A DNA stretch of 64,000 nt from Aspergillus flavus. Its lineage: Eukaryota > Ascomycota > Eurotiomycetes > Eurotiales > Aspergillaceae. Under the pieces are notes generated by a model. The model saw nothing but the letters and a program-made list of their open reading frames with translations. It had not been told where the DNA came from and ran no database searches. This document shows positions 38,637-51,082 of this stretch, piece by piece (the stretch's first letter is position 1; each line of letters opens with the position of its first letter). The stretch spans positions 3,534,001-3,598,000 of the forward strand of contig NC_092408.1 in assembly GCF_009017415.1 (NCBI RefSeq), written 5' to 3'. A program made the position numbers and the translations under genes.

Positions 38637-40106
38637 ATGATGGTTCCTAGGGCATTTCTCTTCAGCTCTGTGCCTCCCCTGCACCATGGGAAGAAAAGTC
38701 AGCTCTCAAAGTCTGAGATTGACTTTATTGCTGTGCAGGACGTCCCAGGCCTCGAGCTTCACGACAAGGAAAGCCCACACACCAGCCCAGTCATTATCCC
38801 CCCTAAACGAGGTCCTCGAGTGACCCCGGTGCAAAGAGACTCTGTGAGAAAGGGTCCGAAGACTCCACGATGTGCAAAGACTGTTCATAGAACATCGTCG
38901 GCGGCCTCGGGTGACCGCCCTATACCTAGCTCTATTGCTTCGATTTTGGAAGCCACCGCCATCCCGGTGCCTCGACGCAAGCGCAATGCGCGAGAGCCTC
39001 GAAGAATACCACAAGTGAATCATGTACAGGATTTCAGCAAGTTGCTGTTAGAAGGTGTCAAGTCCAGAGATGACAGCTTAACGGAGGGTACGGGAAATAC
39101 CATGCTCGACATCCTCCTTAGCCCGCCTGAAGACAATGATCGGTTCGCTAGTGGAAGCAATTGTGATAGCGATAGCGAAGCGCCATCATTATCCGCCCAT
39201 TCGTTGTCTATTGAATCGGTCCCGTCGTTGGACGCGGAATTTGAGTCGCCATTCGGCTCTCCCATACCCTCCACACCTTCTAGCCAACGAAGTCCGTGTG
39301 AAAGACGATACCTACGCCTATCGCAATATGAAAGTTGTGCTTCCGATCATCCTTTATTAGAGGAGGACGAATTATCGGACACCGAATGGGAACCTGTGCA
39401 ACAGCCTGCCTTCTTGGACAGCACTCCAACGAAGTCTTCACCCTCTCGATCCTTCCCACGGCTAGGATCTACTTTCAAGTCCAATCTTACGGCGTCACTG
39501 CGAGCAATAAAATCTGCGGCACAGACAGTTTCAACGTTTGCTACGCCCTCCGTTCAGCCGGATGATTTTCTTACTCGGTCTCTTCTTACGATTACACCGA
39601 AGATGACGGACGACCGTCGGCCTCCGCCCATGAACGAACCACCTTCTCCGGCGCTCCGGCGCTATTTCAACCCCGTTACGGTTTCACCCGCAGAAATTTA
39701 TGCTTATCAGGATCACCCGCATGAAAACCTTGACACTAACAATTGCCCCGTTTCCGTTCAGATGCAGACCTATCACCGGTCTGGGAAACGGGGTTCTCGA
39801 AAGAGTCGATTCCACCTGTCGGGCTCTAAGGGTCGTGGTCGATATTCTCCTTTCGATCCGGAGGTCCCCCCGATGTCCCGCCAGCGTGAACCCCGGGAAA
39901 ACAGTGACTTTTTGCGCATGGTTGTGATGGAAATGAACATGAGACGCAGCGGCAAACTCCGGGACGACATTCCTACCCGGGCGCGAGTTTGGCTACCGCC
40001 TCGCAAAGGCAATCAAGACCGGAATAGCCCTTACGATTATTACGAAGACGAAGCTGAACATGCCATTCCATCTAGATGGGTTGGGATTTCCGCCGACAGC
40101 ATGTGA
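38637..40106 (+). CDS. Largely disordered protein of unknown function
   Basis: An intronless frame from the ATG at 38637 gives 489 residues. Most of it is rich in Ser, Pro and Arg with charged clusters (EEDELSDTEWEP; SPPEDNDRFASGSNCDSDSEAPS) and has no membrane segment or signal peptide. The C-terminal part is the best candidate for a conserved element: SDFLRMVVMEMNMRRSGKLR followed by DDIPTRARVWLPPRK, predicted as a helix plus a short extended motif. The basic segment PRRKRNAREPRR could be a nuclear signal. I do not recognise the family and assign no function. Confidence 0.8.
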   Translation: MMVPRAFLFSSVPPLHHGKKSQLSKSEIDFIAVQDVPGLELHDKESPHTSPVIIPPKRGPRVTPVQRDSVRKGPKTPRCAKTVHRTSSAASGDRPIPSSIASILEATAIPVPRRKRNAREPRRIPQVNHVQDFSKLLLEGVKSRDDSLTEGTGNTMLDILLSPPEDNDRFASGSNCDSDSEAPSLSAHSLSIESVPSLDAEFESPFGSPIPSTPSSQRSPCERRYLRLSQYESCASDHPLLEEDELSDTEWEPVQQPAFLDSTPTKSSPSRSFPRLGSTFKSNLTASLRAIKSAAQTVSTFATPSVQPDDFLTRSLLTITPKMTDDRRPPPMNEPPSPALRRYFNPVTVSPAEIYAYQDHPHENLDTNNCPVSVQMQTYHRSGKRGSRKSRFHLSGSKGRGRYSPFDPEVPPMSRQREPRENSDFLRMVVMEMNMRRSGKLRDDIPTRARVWLPPRKGNQDRNSPYDYYEDEAEHAIPSRWVGISADSM

Positions 40107-43100
40107 CATTCACGCTTTGATTGTTCGTTTCACATATAGGAGGCATTGGAATACTCCCTTCATTAGCGCAGCGCATGGTCTGATGTTCGTCCCCTTCTGT
40201 TCATGAACTTTCTTTTTCAATCCTTCTTTTTTTTTTTTTTTTTTCCCTTTTGTTTTTGTGTGTATGTGTTTTTTATTTACAGTTCTCTTGGCTATATTGG
40301 CTATTGTACATATTGAGAGACGTACATTTGCATTTTGGGCATACAGACTGGAGCGAGGGCGTTCAGGGATCTTGGATGGTCAAGACGGACCAGACTTGCT
40401 TACAAACGTTGGCTTTACATCCTGCTCTGTACATCAATAGACTGTTGGGTTGAGGAAAGTCAAAAAGAATAAGATTGAAAGGCCTTGTCATAGATGGACA
40501 TACTGTGGGTTCACCACGTCACACGGACGAAGAGCCGAGCGTGATTAGACTTCTGAGCAATCAAATCGACGTCATTACTCGAGAAGCGATCTCAATCACT
40601 TGACCCGAGGTTCCCATCACGCGGCTGAGCAACCAAAGAAAGATAAGGTAACCCCAATAGATTCGAGGAATAAATTACCACCATGTCTCTGGTACTCATC
40701 ATCACTGGGGTTACGATACGTCGACAGGGTTACAGATTTAGTACCGGTACTCCGTAGTTACTACCTTCTATCTGCTTACAGTCCTTTTGACCGAAGATAA
40801 AAAACTACCTACCTAGCGAGAAGTGATGGCCCTAAGAAGACTAGTGGCGAGAAAGATGCTCTGTTTTTTAGGAGCCACCTCACGTGGAATCCTTTCAAAG
40901 ATTTGGGTTACTTTCTGCCCAGCTCTGAGGGAACGTGGAAACCTGAAGTATAACTAACTAAGGTGATTGTCTTCGGACTTTGGATTCATTGATTAATTTT
41001 ACTGCTAAATCCGATGAAAATAGGGACGTACAGTACAATTGTCAGTATTCTAATCCTGTACCCATTTATGTGATGTTACTGCAATAGTTCGTCGTCTTTG
41101 GATAGAAACTTAGTTATGGAACAGTTTTAAGATCGTATGAAAGGACTTCAATATTGATTATCCAGTCTATCTGGTGCCCTACCCAGTAGACTGAACCGGA
41201 AGGCCTCATCTATATTCCATTGTAACCGGTATAGCAGGCGTCGAGCCACGTGAATCAACCTAGTCCATTGCTTCCATTTCGGGCAAAGTTCCTGATCAGG
41301 AGGTCACCTGTCGAGCTTCTTTATATGGAAGTCAAACGTACTCATGAATCAGCACTCCATCGTTGACTTGACTATTCAACTTCCCTTGCAACTATGGAAA
41401 GCCGTCATCGCTATACCTGACATAGCCAGAGCAAATTAGGACAGCTCTCAATGATTGGTTTACAGATGGTTATACCAAAACCACGAAACCAATTGACTGG
41501 GACACTCGGGAGCATTGTGATCATTCGAAAAAGCTGGTATTACCAGCATTATCCCGTTCGATTCGGCTCGAATGCTTACTGGGGGGGACCTTCATGAAGG
41601 CATGACCGAACCCTATCCTGATACTCTCGCGGGCTTCTCTACCTGGATAGAAGTGCAGACGATGAGAGAAATGAGAGGATTCCGCATACTCTTTTACTCC
41701 GACTTCAAAGTTCACAAGCTCGTGGGAAGTTACTTATATAACTCCACATACTCAACGGTGAAGAGGAATAAAACTAGTGACAACCAGTCGGAGATATTTT
41801 CCGCTCGGGATTGCCTCTCTACAACACTGAAGAAAAGTTAGAAATCAAACGTCCTTCTTTCATTCAAAACGCCTAGAAGGGTTCATTGTGCTGCGATTGA
41901 CAGCTCAGATAAGTATATGATGGTATTGATATTTTTGAGACCCACTGGGAGGTGCAGATCGTTTGTACCTGCATCTGTATGATAAATTTATAGATTCCTG
42001 GCCCCCAATATCAATGGTGGAGACAGGTGAAACAGGTCTCATTTCGTCCATATTGCTCACAACTATCTTGGCTGGATATAACGTACGGGCTACAGATTGA
42101 TGAACTTTGCGCAAATTCTCAGAGTGTTAGTCGCTAAATACGCACCGGATAATGCGAATAGGACCCTGGACCGACGATCTATACACAAATTTCTACTTAT
42201 AAGTACATACTGTTCGCACAATACTGCCCGCGACCGCTCTAAAAATGTACTCTTTAGCAAAAATCAATCTGCATAGGTCTTAACCTTTGTCCGACACCTT
42301 TCCATCTTTATACAGGGCCAAAGATCAGAATCCTTATCGCTTCTTGCTAAGGAAACCATGCCAAGAACATTCTCATTTTACATCGAGAAGCCTAACATAT
42401 CCTCTGAAATAATGTTTATCACTGAAACTCCTGAAATCTGCCTTCCACATACGAGTCCATCTACCCAGGCTTGTGTACGCGGGGACCGACGATTCGTTGA
42501 AGAGATAGACGGTGCCTTAGCGATGCCCTTTTCTGAGCTGTGACACTCAAAGGTAGCATTCGAAGACCATAACCACAGTATTATTGTAAGCCTTTTTCTA
42601 TACTTGAGAGCTGCTGTCTATTCATCGACACACATATCCATTCGCCGACATTTCCAGGCCAACTGATGATTTAATCCAACACCCTCGTACTCTATACCTA
42701 TAGTCGTAATGGCCGTCAGCTTGTGTCCCATCTTCAGCTGCGGACTCCTTAAAAGTATACGAGGCTAATGTGGGAAGAATTCCTTTCTATGTATAGAGTA
42801 AGGCCGGGAAAAGAATGCGAGACTGACTCGAAAACAGTCTTAATCTCCCGTCCCTAGACAGGACAAAATGTCGATGGGCCCCTCTTGTTCAACTTTCACT
42901 CTTGGTCTACATTGTTTTTCGGATATACTCTCGGATATGGGGTAGCTAAATGACTATCGAGCTGCCATACATATTTTTTTTACCTTTAGGAAAGGAGTAG
43001 GACATAATGTGATAGAGACAAGGCCGAGCAAAGTCGCAGAGTTTGTGTTGCATCCAAACCTAGATGTAATCTAATGAATCTATCGAAAGATGAAGTGAGA

Positions 43101-43886
43101 ATGAAGACGTGTGTCGTATCTATTCTAAAAAGAACACTATCCTCTAATCAAACTAGAAACTATTCGAGTCAAATGATTAAGGAAGAACTAGATCAGGAAG
43201 GAGGTGACCGCTATAATTCATAGCACGATGAGACTCTTAACTACCACTTATCATGGAAAGATGATAGTAAATACAGATTCTCGACCGTCTCGTTCTTTCG
43301 AGAGATGGGAGGATCTTTTGCGTAGTGTTGGGATAAGTCTGGTTTGTATTAGGGTTATCTAAAACTTCGACATAAGCTAAACCCAATCCAGAGTGGTCTT
43401 CTTATCTTTCAGTTCAAGGGATTATATTACTGTATGGTATTCATTCAGGCTGTAATGCATCAGCTAGGTCATCTCTATCCATGGATGGATCTTATTTCTC
43501 CCCTGTTTGCATGGCCATGTCTCGTTCTCCCCTGTAGGCCTTATCTCTGTCCAATGGTAGAAGATGGATTCTCTGGTCGGGCTTAACTTTACGCCGTGTT
43601 TTGGAGCAAACTCCCGCCATGTTCCGTGTTTGGGCAGGGTTGCAGATAACCAAGGAACTGGGCAAGTAGGATAGTTTTATGTGGTCTTTTTCGGTTCATC
43701 CAAAGTGGATGTGTCATTACGCAAAAATGGGGGTATGTATGTATGGATGTATGTACAATTGGGAAAGTATCTTGTGCATCGTCGGCAGCACCGGTGTATG
43801 AATTTGGATTTGGGTTAGGCCCATGGGAAATGCCCAAAAGACTGGGTTGATTCTTGATGTGGATGATGATGATGCAAGGTGCCTGT
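40107..43886. other. Gene-poor region of 3.8 kb
   Basis: The longest stretch without a supported gene. It begins with a T run (18 T at 40227-40244) in the 3' flank of the preceding gene. Several short frames occur at 41430-41841 and 42358-42543; adjacent frames on the plus strand at 41440-41600 and 41570-41760 look protein-like but are interrupted and out of phase, so they may be a decayed gene. No terminal repeats, target-site duplications or tRNA were seen. The right end (43400-43886) is 3' untranslated sequence of DNA ligase IV. Confidence 0.5.
40227..40244. repeat. Poly-T tract, 18 nt
   Basis: Eighteen T about 120 bp after the stop codon of the 489-residue gene, within its likely 3' untranslated region. 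Confidence 0.85.
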
Positions 43887-46800
43887 TTAGGTACCTCTGG
43901 ACGGCTGGAACCCTGTAGGAAATGATCAGAATGGAGGAGTCCTAGTGTGCCATGACCATGATTAGGCTTCAACATACCCTCTTCGCCCAACAGCGTCCGC
44001 TGTTTCCAGCACTCCTCTATCCATTCGGCAGTGACGAGGTGTGGCACCTTCTTTCCCGGTTTCGCTGAGTGCGATTTGCGGATCGAAGAGACGTCTGAAG
44101 ATGAGCTGCCCGGAGCTACGACGATGTGAGTTACCGACGAAGATTTCGAATCCACAACATTCGCTCCCGCAAACCGTACAGTGTTGCGTGCTAGATTAAG
44201 ACGGTATTGCTGATGCGTTTGTGACGTCTCGTCTACTTCTGCATCATCCACTTTGTCATTCTGAGGAAAGAGGATGGTCAGACCCTTGAACAGCCAGCCG
44301 GAAGGCATCTCCCATCCGGCATTGACTTTCTCCTGGATACGCTCGTTGAGTTTTCGGACGATTTTGGGATTCTGCGAAGCGTGAAAGTGATGATCCTTGC
44401 TCATCTGCTTTAAGATCTAGTCACAGTCAGCAGGTTATATCCTATCCTGGGCGGGGATGTTTACCTCCTTCAGTTCGTCATTGGTGGTGTTGCGGGCATA
44501 ACTATCATTGAACCGATCGACGCTCGCTGCAATCTCCTCCTTCTTGTCCTGAGTCGCGAAGAAGACATGTCTGGGTGAAAGTTAGTAGACCAGAAACCTT
44601 GTTCCAGACTGAATCAACGTACCTGGGTTCGAGAGGAAGAAGAGAATCAGGCAAACCCGCGTCTATTTCACTCTGCCTAATACAATCAAGGATCCAAGAA
44701 GGCCGGATAATATTGACATTGCCGCTTTTTTGAAGGGACGCAGCTTTCACAGTCCCTGCATAACATGTAAGTTAATGCCAATGGTTCGAGGAGTCTTTGA
44801 AGGCGCACATACTTCTGTCGGCGATACAAATTGTGCTCGGAGCAGCATTACTCGTCTGAAAGAACTTGCCCCCATTAGCCTTCACGAGCTGTTCTAACTC
44901 CGCCTTTGACTTTTTGACCGGTGTGTTTGAGTCGGTTGTAATGTCTGTAACTTGATCAGTTTGTGCCTCGACTATACGCCCGGTCTTGCAACATACAGAA
45001 ATTTAGCCCTTCGAAGATATTGCCAGATGGCCCGGTGTACTGAGCTTCTGCTTCCGCACTGTACCCGGCAATAGCTAAAGGCTTCTTGTTATCCCTCTTC
45101 GCCCGTTTCTTGCGTGAATTATCCACATTGAATTCTTTCTCTTTACGCTCTCGTTCCGCATTGGCTTTTAAGTCGAGGAACTCTTGTACTGAGAGAGCGC
45201 TTTTCCAATCTTTGTCCATACGCAGCTTTTTGAAGCGCGGAAAGCGTAGCGTCAGTCCGATACGAAACTGATCACTGACAGCTACTGAAGCTGCCTTAAC
45301 GCAGAGAACCACCGAGTCTTCTGGTTTTATCCACATGTCTGGGCGCTCGTACTGCGCATCTCCGCCTGCCAGTTCTATGTATGTCGTGGGAGGTTTCCTG
45401 GATTTCCACTCGTGCCATTTACCGTCCGTGTGGTGCCGGATGTTTGCATAATCAGCTGCAGTAAAGCCTCCTCCTACCTTGCAGAACGAATAACACTTAG
45501 ATGCCACCATTCCTTGTGAGGAATGAGCATCATCGACCCTTAACCCACATAAGAAGCTTGAAAGGCCACCACCCCGATGACCAGATCCATAATACCCTCC
45601 AATCACGACGACATCCAACGACTCTCCGAACTCAGTCATATATTCCGGCTTAACCTTCATCCAATCATCGTGTCTTTCATTCAGGCGATAGGGTGACCTG
45701 GGATTCTTAAGTACCAAGCCCTCGGAAGCCTCTTCCACGACTCTTCGCAGGGCTTCCTCGATCTCAGTTTTGCCCGTAGCTTCTTCGTAAGGGTGGATTT
45801 CAAACCTGCGATAAACAGGTTTGATACTTTTCTGCAATGCGTTTCGGCGGTCACGAAGAGTGTACCTTGTCAGATCGCGTCCGTTCAAATACAGTATGTC
45901 AAAGATACGGAACAAGGGCCGGGTAGTGCTCGAGTACGGGTTTCTCTGTTCGGATAGTGCGGCCGTCTTAAGCGTGCCAAAGGGGGCAATGGCATCCTGT
46001 TCAGTATCCCAAGTAATCATTTCGCCATCCAGAATCAAGCTCTCCACTCCATCTGCAAACGCATCGTTGAGGTATCTTGTCAAAGCACCATTCTCATCTT
46101 GGATGCCATTCCCATAGAGATATGTGTAGTCCTTGGCTTTTCTTGACCAGAAGCGAAACGTTCTACCCCCTGGTACCGAGTCGTTCGAATCCATATGAAG
46201 CTGCATACGCTCCCCATCAAGTTTTTCCTCAATCCAGAAAACCGGATCATCTTCCGTCAGCCTCATCCGGCTAATCATCCGATCCAGTGAGTGCATCTGA
46301 AATTGAGCCAGCTGCGGTTGGAAACATTGCATCAACGTGATCCCTCTATCTTCAGCCTCAAGCCGGATATTAGGATCGTGCAGTTCCCAACAGACGCGCC
46401 GAAGACTACTCGAAATGCTGTACAGATTCTCCGCGTCTGGATGGAACACATCAAAGAAGGTGCGCTCCGTCGCTCCAACCTTCATCTGTCGTAGGATGAT
46501 ACGGATAAGCCACATGAGCTCTTCTGGGTTCATTCGTCGGTAGAATTCCGTCAAGATCGGCAACTGTTGATTTTCCTTAGACGCCGCGGATAAATGATCG
46601 AGTTTCTCATTCACTTCCTCGATGGTCATATCACCCACTTCCGTGCGCATTGGCCGCTTTGAGAGTACACCGAAGCATCGGCCTGCGAAATCACCAGCCA
46701 TACTAGACGTAGTCGTTTGTCCGGGCAATTTCCAGTTTAAGAGATTGAGAGCATCCTCCGAATTCTTATCGATTTTCATAATTCGGATTAGAAGCTTCCC

Positions 46801-47249
46801 GATAGCCTTCTCCTTCATTCCGTACATTGCCCTATCCCGATCTTTGTCGGGAAGAATCAATCGAAAAGCGGGGTATATGTCGTCCCCGACCTCCTTCCTC
46901 CATCTTGAGATGAAGCGGTCGATAATATCTCGCCGTTTTTCCAATGGAGTTAGATTAACGCTAGACAGTCCATGAGGGCCGACCTTCTTGCGCGCAGGTC
47001 CAGCTGGCTTCTTTTTGATCTCACTCAATGGATAGAAAAGCGTCTGGAACAAAACATGAAACGGTAAAGTAGTGGAATGATTTCGTGGGCGGTTGGGATA
47101 TCTGGTGCTCAGTAGATTAGCAAATTATGCAATGTTCAGAGAAGGGAAGTTGAGAGTTGTCGGTATTACTTTTCATCTAGGTCAGACTCCTCATCTTCTA
47201 AGCGAGGATTGGTATCGGCAGGGCCATTGTAATCGTCGTCAGAATCCAT
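43887..47249 (-). CDS. lig4: DNA ligase IV
   Basis: Seven exons: 47249-47170, 47101-44997, 44944-44813, 44755-44623, 44570-44465, 44416-43978 and 43912-43887, giving 1006 residues. The ATP-dependent ligase core contains the adenylation motif EEKLDGERMQ (active Lys near residue 320), RFWSRKAKDYTYLYG, LDGEMITWD and EGLVLKNPRSPY, followed by the OB fold and two BRCT domains. BRCT1 starts after FEGLNF with VKKSKAELEQLVKANGGKFF, and the second ends HLVTAEWIEECWKQRTLLGEE. Ligase IV seals DNA ends in non-homologous end joining with Xrcc4/Lif1. The last exon adds only GFQPSRGT; reading through that intron would give a long unrelated tail, so splicing is preferred. Confidence 0.96.
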
Positions 47250-47592
47250 GTCTTATTAGAAGCAAGAGTTTCGTAAATTTAGGTAGTGAACCTATTTCGA
47301 GAGCAGAGTGCATGGAATACTAGTTTATATCTTCTGTTGAGGTCTAGGCTGCAATAGGCAACGATAAGATAAATTGACTTCACCCGGAACCATGTGACGT
47401 CATACGAACTTATGCTCATCACCGCCTTTAGACAAGTAGATATTCCCATTTATCGTCACGGTTGTCAGAATCTAATTCTCTTTCACATAAACTAAGCTAT
47501 GATAGGGTATTGAGTAACCAAAGAAAGAATGGTTTGCCAACAAAGAGAGAGAGTGAAAAATGTAAGAAATTGTAGCTGTACACCAAGGCTAT
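47250..47592. other. Intergenic region
   Basis: 343 bp containing the lig4 promoter and the 3' end of the next minus-strand gene. No open frame of note. Confidence 0.5.
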
Positions 47593-50500
47593 TTATTTGT
47601 CGCATGACATCAAGTCCCCGAGCCTTGTCAGGATTGCAATAAATCTCTTAGATATTCCCCAAGAAGTAAGGCCAGCAAGCGTCTCGCAGCCAACCTGGAG
47701 AATCCGTTTAGGACCTTCTGGAGCACATATATCCCCCACACCAGTCACATTACCCTTCATCCCTTGCCCTCCTCGAACAAAGATCTGTACGAGCTCGTCG
47801 TCACAAGGACGGTCGATATGGAAGAACGTGGGCTCGCTGGGCAAATTCTCATCTGGGCCACCACGGGATTTAATATCTGGAAACACCTGCGAATGACACA
47901 TGCCATAGGCCCATAAAGTAAGTATTGCAAGAAACACGGCTACCGGCTCATGAAATGCATCGGTCGAATATCTTCGCACATGCCACAAAGATGCGCCTGC
48001 GTGTATAACCGCGAGCCGGGCCTTATATTGATCGTGTTTAATCCAACGAAGTATATAATGCCACTCAATCGTCTGCTGACGTGCGCTCCATTGAACTTTT
48101 TCTGTTGCTAGAGATGTTACCAAGGTCTTAATCTCATGAAAGGGTACGAGCAATATAATCCGGGCTTCGTGAAGGTGTAGGACGGTCGGGTGCTCGAGGC
48201 CAGATGCCTTGGCTATCGTGCTATTTGCTGCCCAATGGAGAATATCCAGGCAATCACACGCGCTATTACGCCACCTCGAATATGAAGGTATACCCGGTAG
48301 CCAAACAGATCCCGAGGGAATCGCAGCTTCCCTAGGCTGCTTCTTGGCAGTAGGATTCCAGAAAGACAAAGGACGGCGGAAATAGTCACCCACCTCCCAC
48401 ATTCGATGGTAAAGTGCGTGGATTAATAAGATGTGACCGAATTCTCCTATATTAGCAACAAGCTTCTTCTCAATATACAGCGTAAGCACAGCGTTATAGA
48501 GAGAAACCTCCTCTCGACCTAAGGGGCGCAGGTTAGACAGAATTACGCATGAAAAAGGGACAGGAGAAATACCTGTAGTCTTTTCGTAAAGTCTTGCCCA
48601 GGCATCAGCGGAGCTTGCTCGCCAGAGGCTCTCGCCTGATGGTAGTGGAGCTTGACCATCATCAAGGGAGAGCAGTAACCGACTTTCGAAGTGGTACGCA
48701 AGCATACAGTCCAAAAGCTATTATCTTTGTCAACTATGTGCTCGCTCAAGTTGCGACTTTTATATCTTACCCATATAAAGTAACCTGTTCTTTTTCTTGT
48801 TTCGTCCTCGATCCATATAGCCCAACGAGTATCATGCGAAGTGTCCATTGATGAAAGCCTTGACTGGGTAGAAGCACATAACAACCCCTCACGCGTCGAA
48901 AGATTAACTAGTTCACCGATACTATCCAACGCGAAATCTCTACTGTGCTCATTGCTTCCGTGAAGCAATCCGACACAATTTAGCATTATTGCCTGCATAA
49001 GCCAAAGAGGTTTCCGTTCTGGGCGGCACTTCTCCTTCTTTAACAGCAGTCAGTAGATGCTCTCATTTGGATATTATGGTAGACTCATACCTCAGTATGT
49101 ATAGCCCGCCGGAGAAACTCGCTAAATGCGGCAGAACAATTATCTTGCTCATCAATACCGGCGGCATAGCTGCCTATTGCTGACACAGCCATTGTCAATA
49201 GCCAATGACATGAATTCGGATTGAAAGTAGGGCCATGTAAGATTGGGTATACTGTTTGAAAAGAGTCAAAGTAAAGTCCGATAAAGTGCGACAGGGCTTC
49301 TCGAGGGGGGAAGTTCTTGTTTTCGAATTTGGAATAGAGAAAATTCTCCGTGCAGCACAGTTGGATAAAACCCTGGTAAATGTTGTCGTACATTGCAGGT
49401 TCGATCTGAAATTTGAAGGCTACTTCTTCAGATGAAATTTCCTCCCTGAGTCCCTGGATGGTAGGAAACGAGAATTTTGACGGCCCACCTGTTGGACATA
49501 ACTGAAACCGGACATCTACTATACTTGCAGGTCTTAGTCCAGGATCTTGCTTGCGCCTGTATTTCGGAAGCCGAGCGCCACCTCCATCTATGTACGAGTC
49601 TGCTGACCGTTGGGAGGCGTTGCAAGGCCTTGATTGCGGCGTCGATGATTGAGCAGCGTCGCGGGGAAAGTGTCTAGGGCTGTCGACGTCAGTACCTAGC
49701 GAAGTGTTTCCAGAAGGAGTCTGATAAATATGTTCTGGTAAAGATGGACTAGTTTGCTCCGCACTGATAACTGGGGGAAGCCATGATGACTGGCCCAGTG
49801 AGCTGTCGATGGTCCCTCCTTGCGAAGAATGAGGGGGAGGACGGTCTCCAGTAGGGCGTTCACCAGTCGTATTGAGTAACAAATCGTTCGAAAGCCAGTT
49901 GATCGTTGAAGCCATTGCGGGATCCAAGTAGGGCTGTGTGAACCCCAACTGTAGCTGTTGGTTATGTGCAACCACCATACCCATATTGATATTAGAACCT
50001 GGTATCTCGGGTTGAACCTGGTGGTTTAATCGAGCTCCTTGGTCACCTGAGAGTGTTGCCCTAATGTCCGACGTGGGCATCTGCGGATATAGCTGCTGAA
50101 GGTTTACCCCCGCGTATGAATCAAAGGGAAATCGTGTGATATCTATCACCCCACTATTATTAGAGAGATCCAAATTCTCTGGTTCAGAAGCTTGTCGGCT
50201 ATCTTGGGGGTCATTAAGGTGTTCACTCAAGTGTTCCCTAGAACTAGAAGTGGTCTTAGAAGAGCTTTGCCCAGACATCTGGATCTGGAATTGACCAAGT
50301 TGATAGCCCGGAATCTGAGAAGATGGCTTTCCTCCGTTCAGCGCGAGAGTGATGTCTGTATTTGCCGCAGAAGGAGAGCGGGCATGACGAGAAACCTGCT
50401 CCTGGGGCGAGCCATCCACAGAGTCCTGATTCCTGGATGACTGTTTCCGCGCTTTCGCTTTAGATCGTCTCTCGGTTGGATATTGACATTCGAGTGATCG

Positions 50501-51082
50501 ATTATCGCAACGGATGCATGGTGTTCCTCCGCTACACCGCACTCTTGCTACGGCGCATTTGAAACAAGCCCGAAACGTCTTTACCGTAATCCGATGTGTG
50601 CGGTCCTTCCCCCCTTCTGGTCCCAAGGTATGGTGACTCAATTCGTGACGATGAAGTGTGTCACTGGTCAATGTCAGCTGCAACCTATTTGCGAGATACA
50701 GAATCCTTCTCTGTTGGAAATTCGAGGAAACGTACGTTCTCGAGAAATGCCGGCCGCACTGCGTACATTCAAAGGGTTTTTCTTTAGTATGACTGCGAAA
50801 ATGACGCTTTAAATGCTCTGGTCGCCTAAAGGTGCTGTGACAGATAGAACATTTAGTTTGACTAGAGCCCGTAGAAGTGGGCTGTATTTCATTGTCGTAG
50901 TTGTTCCTATCACTCAATGTCGCTTCTTCGGCCTCATGGCGGCTTGCAACTGCTACCACGTATTTGGTTACTTCTTCTGTGCGTCCTCACGTCTTTCACA
51001 AGGTAACTTCGGGAAGCTCTTGAAGGGAGGAAGATGTAGCCAAATTCATACCTGGGCCAGCGTCGCTGTTCTCCGGGGACAT
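47593..51082 (-). CDS. Transcription factor with two C2H2 fingers and a Zn2Cys6 cluster
   Basis: Six exons: 51082-51052, 50949-50736, 50663-49091, 49037-48771, 48717-48573 and 48518-47593, about 1051 residues. Finger 1 uses Cys44, Cys47, His60 and His64; finger 2 Cys72, Cys75, His88 and His92, joined by the linker HTKEKPFEC. A Zn2Cys6 cluster follows at Cys115-118-125-131-134-141. The middle is Gln/Ser-rich; the second half is the fungal-specific transcription factor domain (SHFIGLYFDSFQTVYPILHG, FRRPLSFWNP). C2H2-plus-C6 regulators are a fungal class of mostly unknown targets. The 72-nt intron 50735-50664 lies inside finger 2 and is open and in phase. The acceptor at 50950-50954 is a tandem TAG-CAG that would add one Ala. 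The 54-nt intron 48572-48519 is also in phase. Confidence 0.88.

Noticed and set aside
42358..42543. 61-codon frame in the gene-poor region
   Set aside because: No signal peptide, cysteine pattern or splice partner; likely chance.
43589..43977. Read-through extension of DNA ligase IV beyond 43978
   Set aside because: A GTATGT donor and CTACAG acceptor remove 65 nt and give a short natural terminus; the unspliced tail has no similarity to a ligase end.
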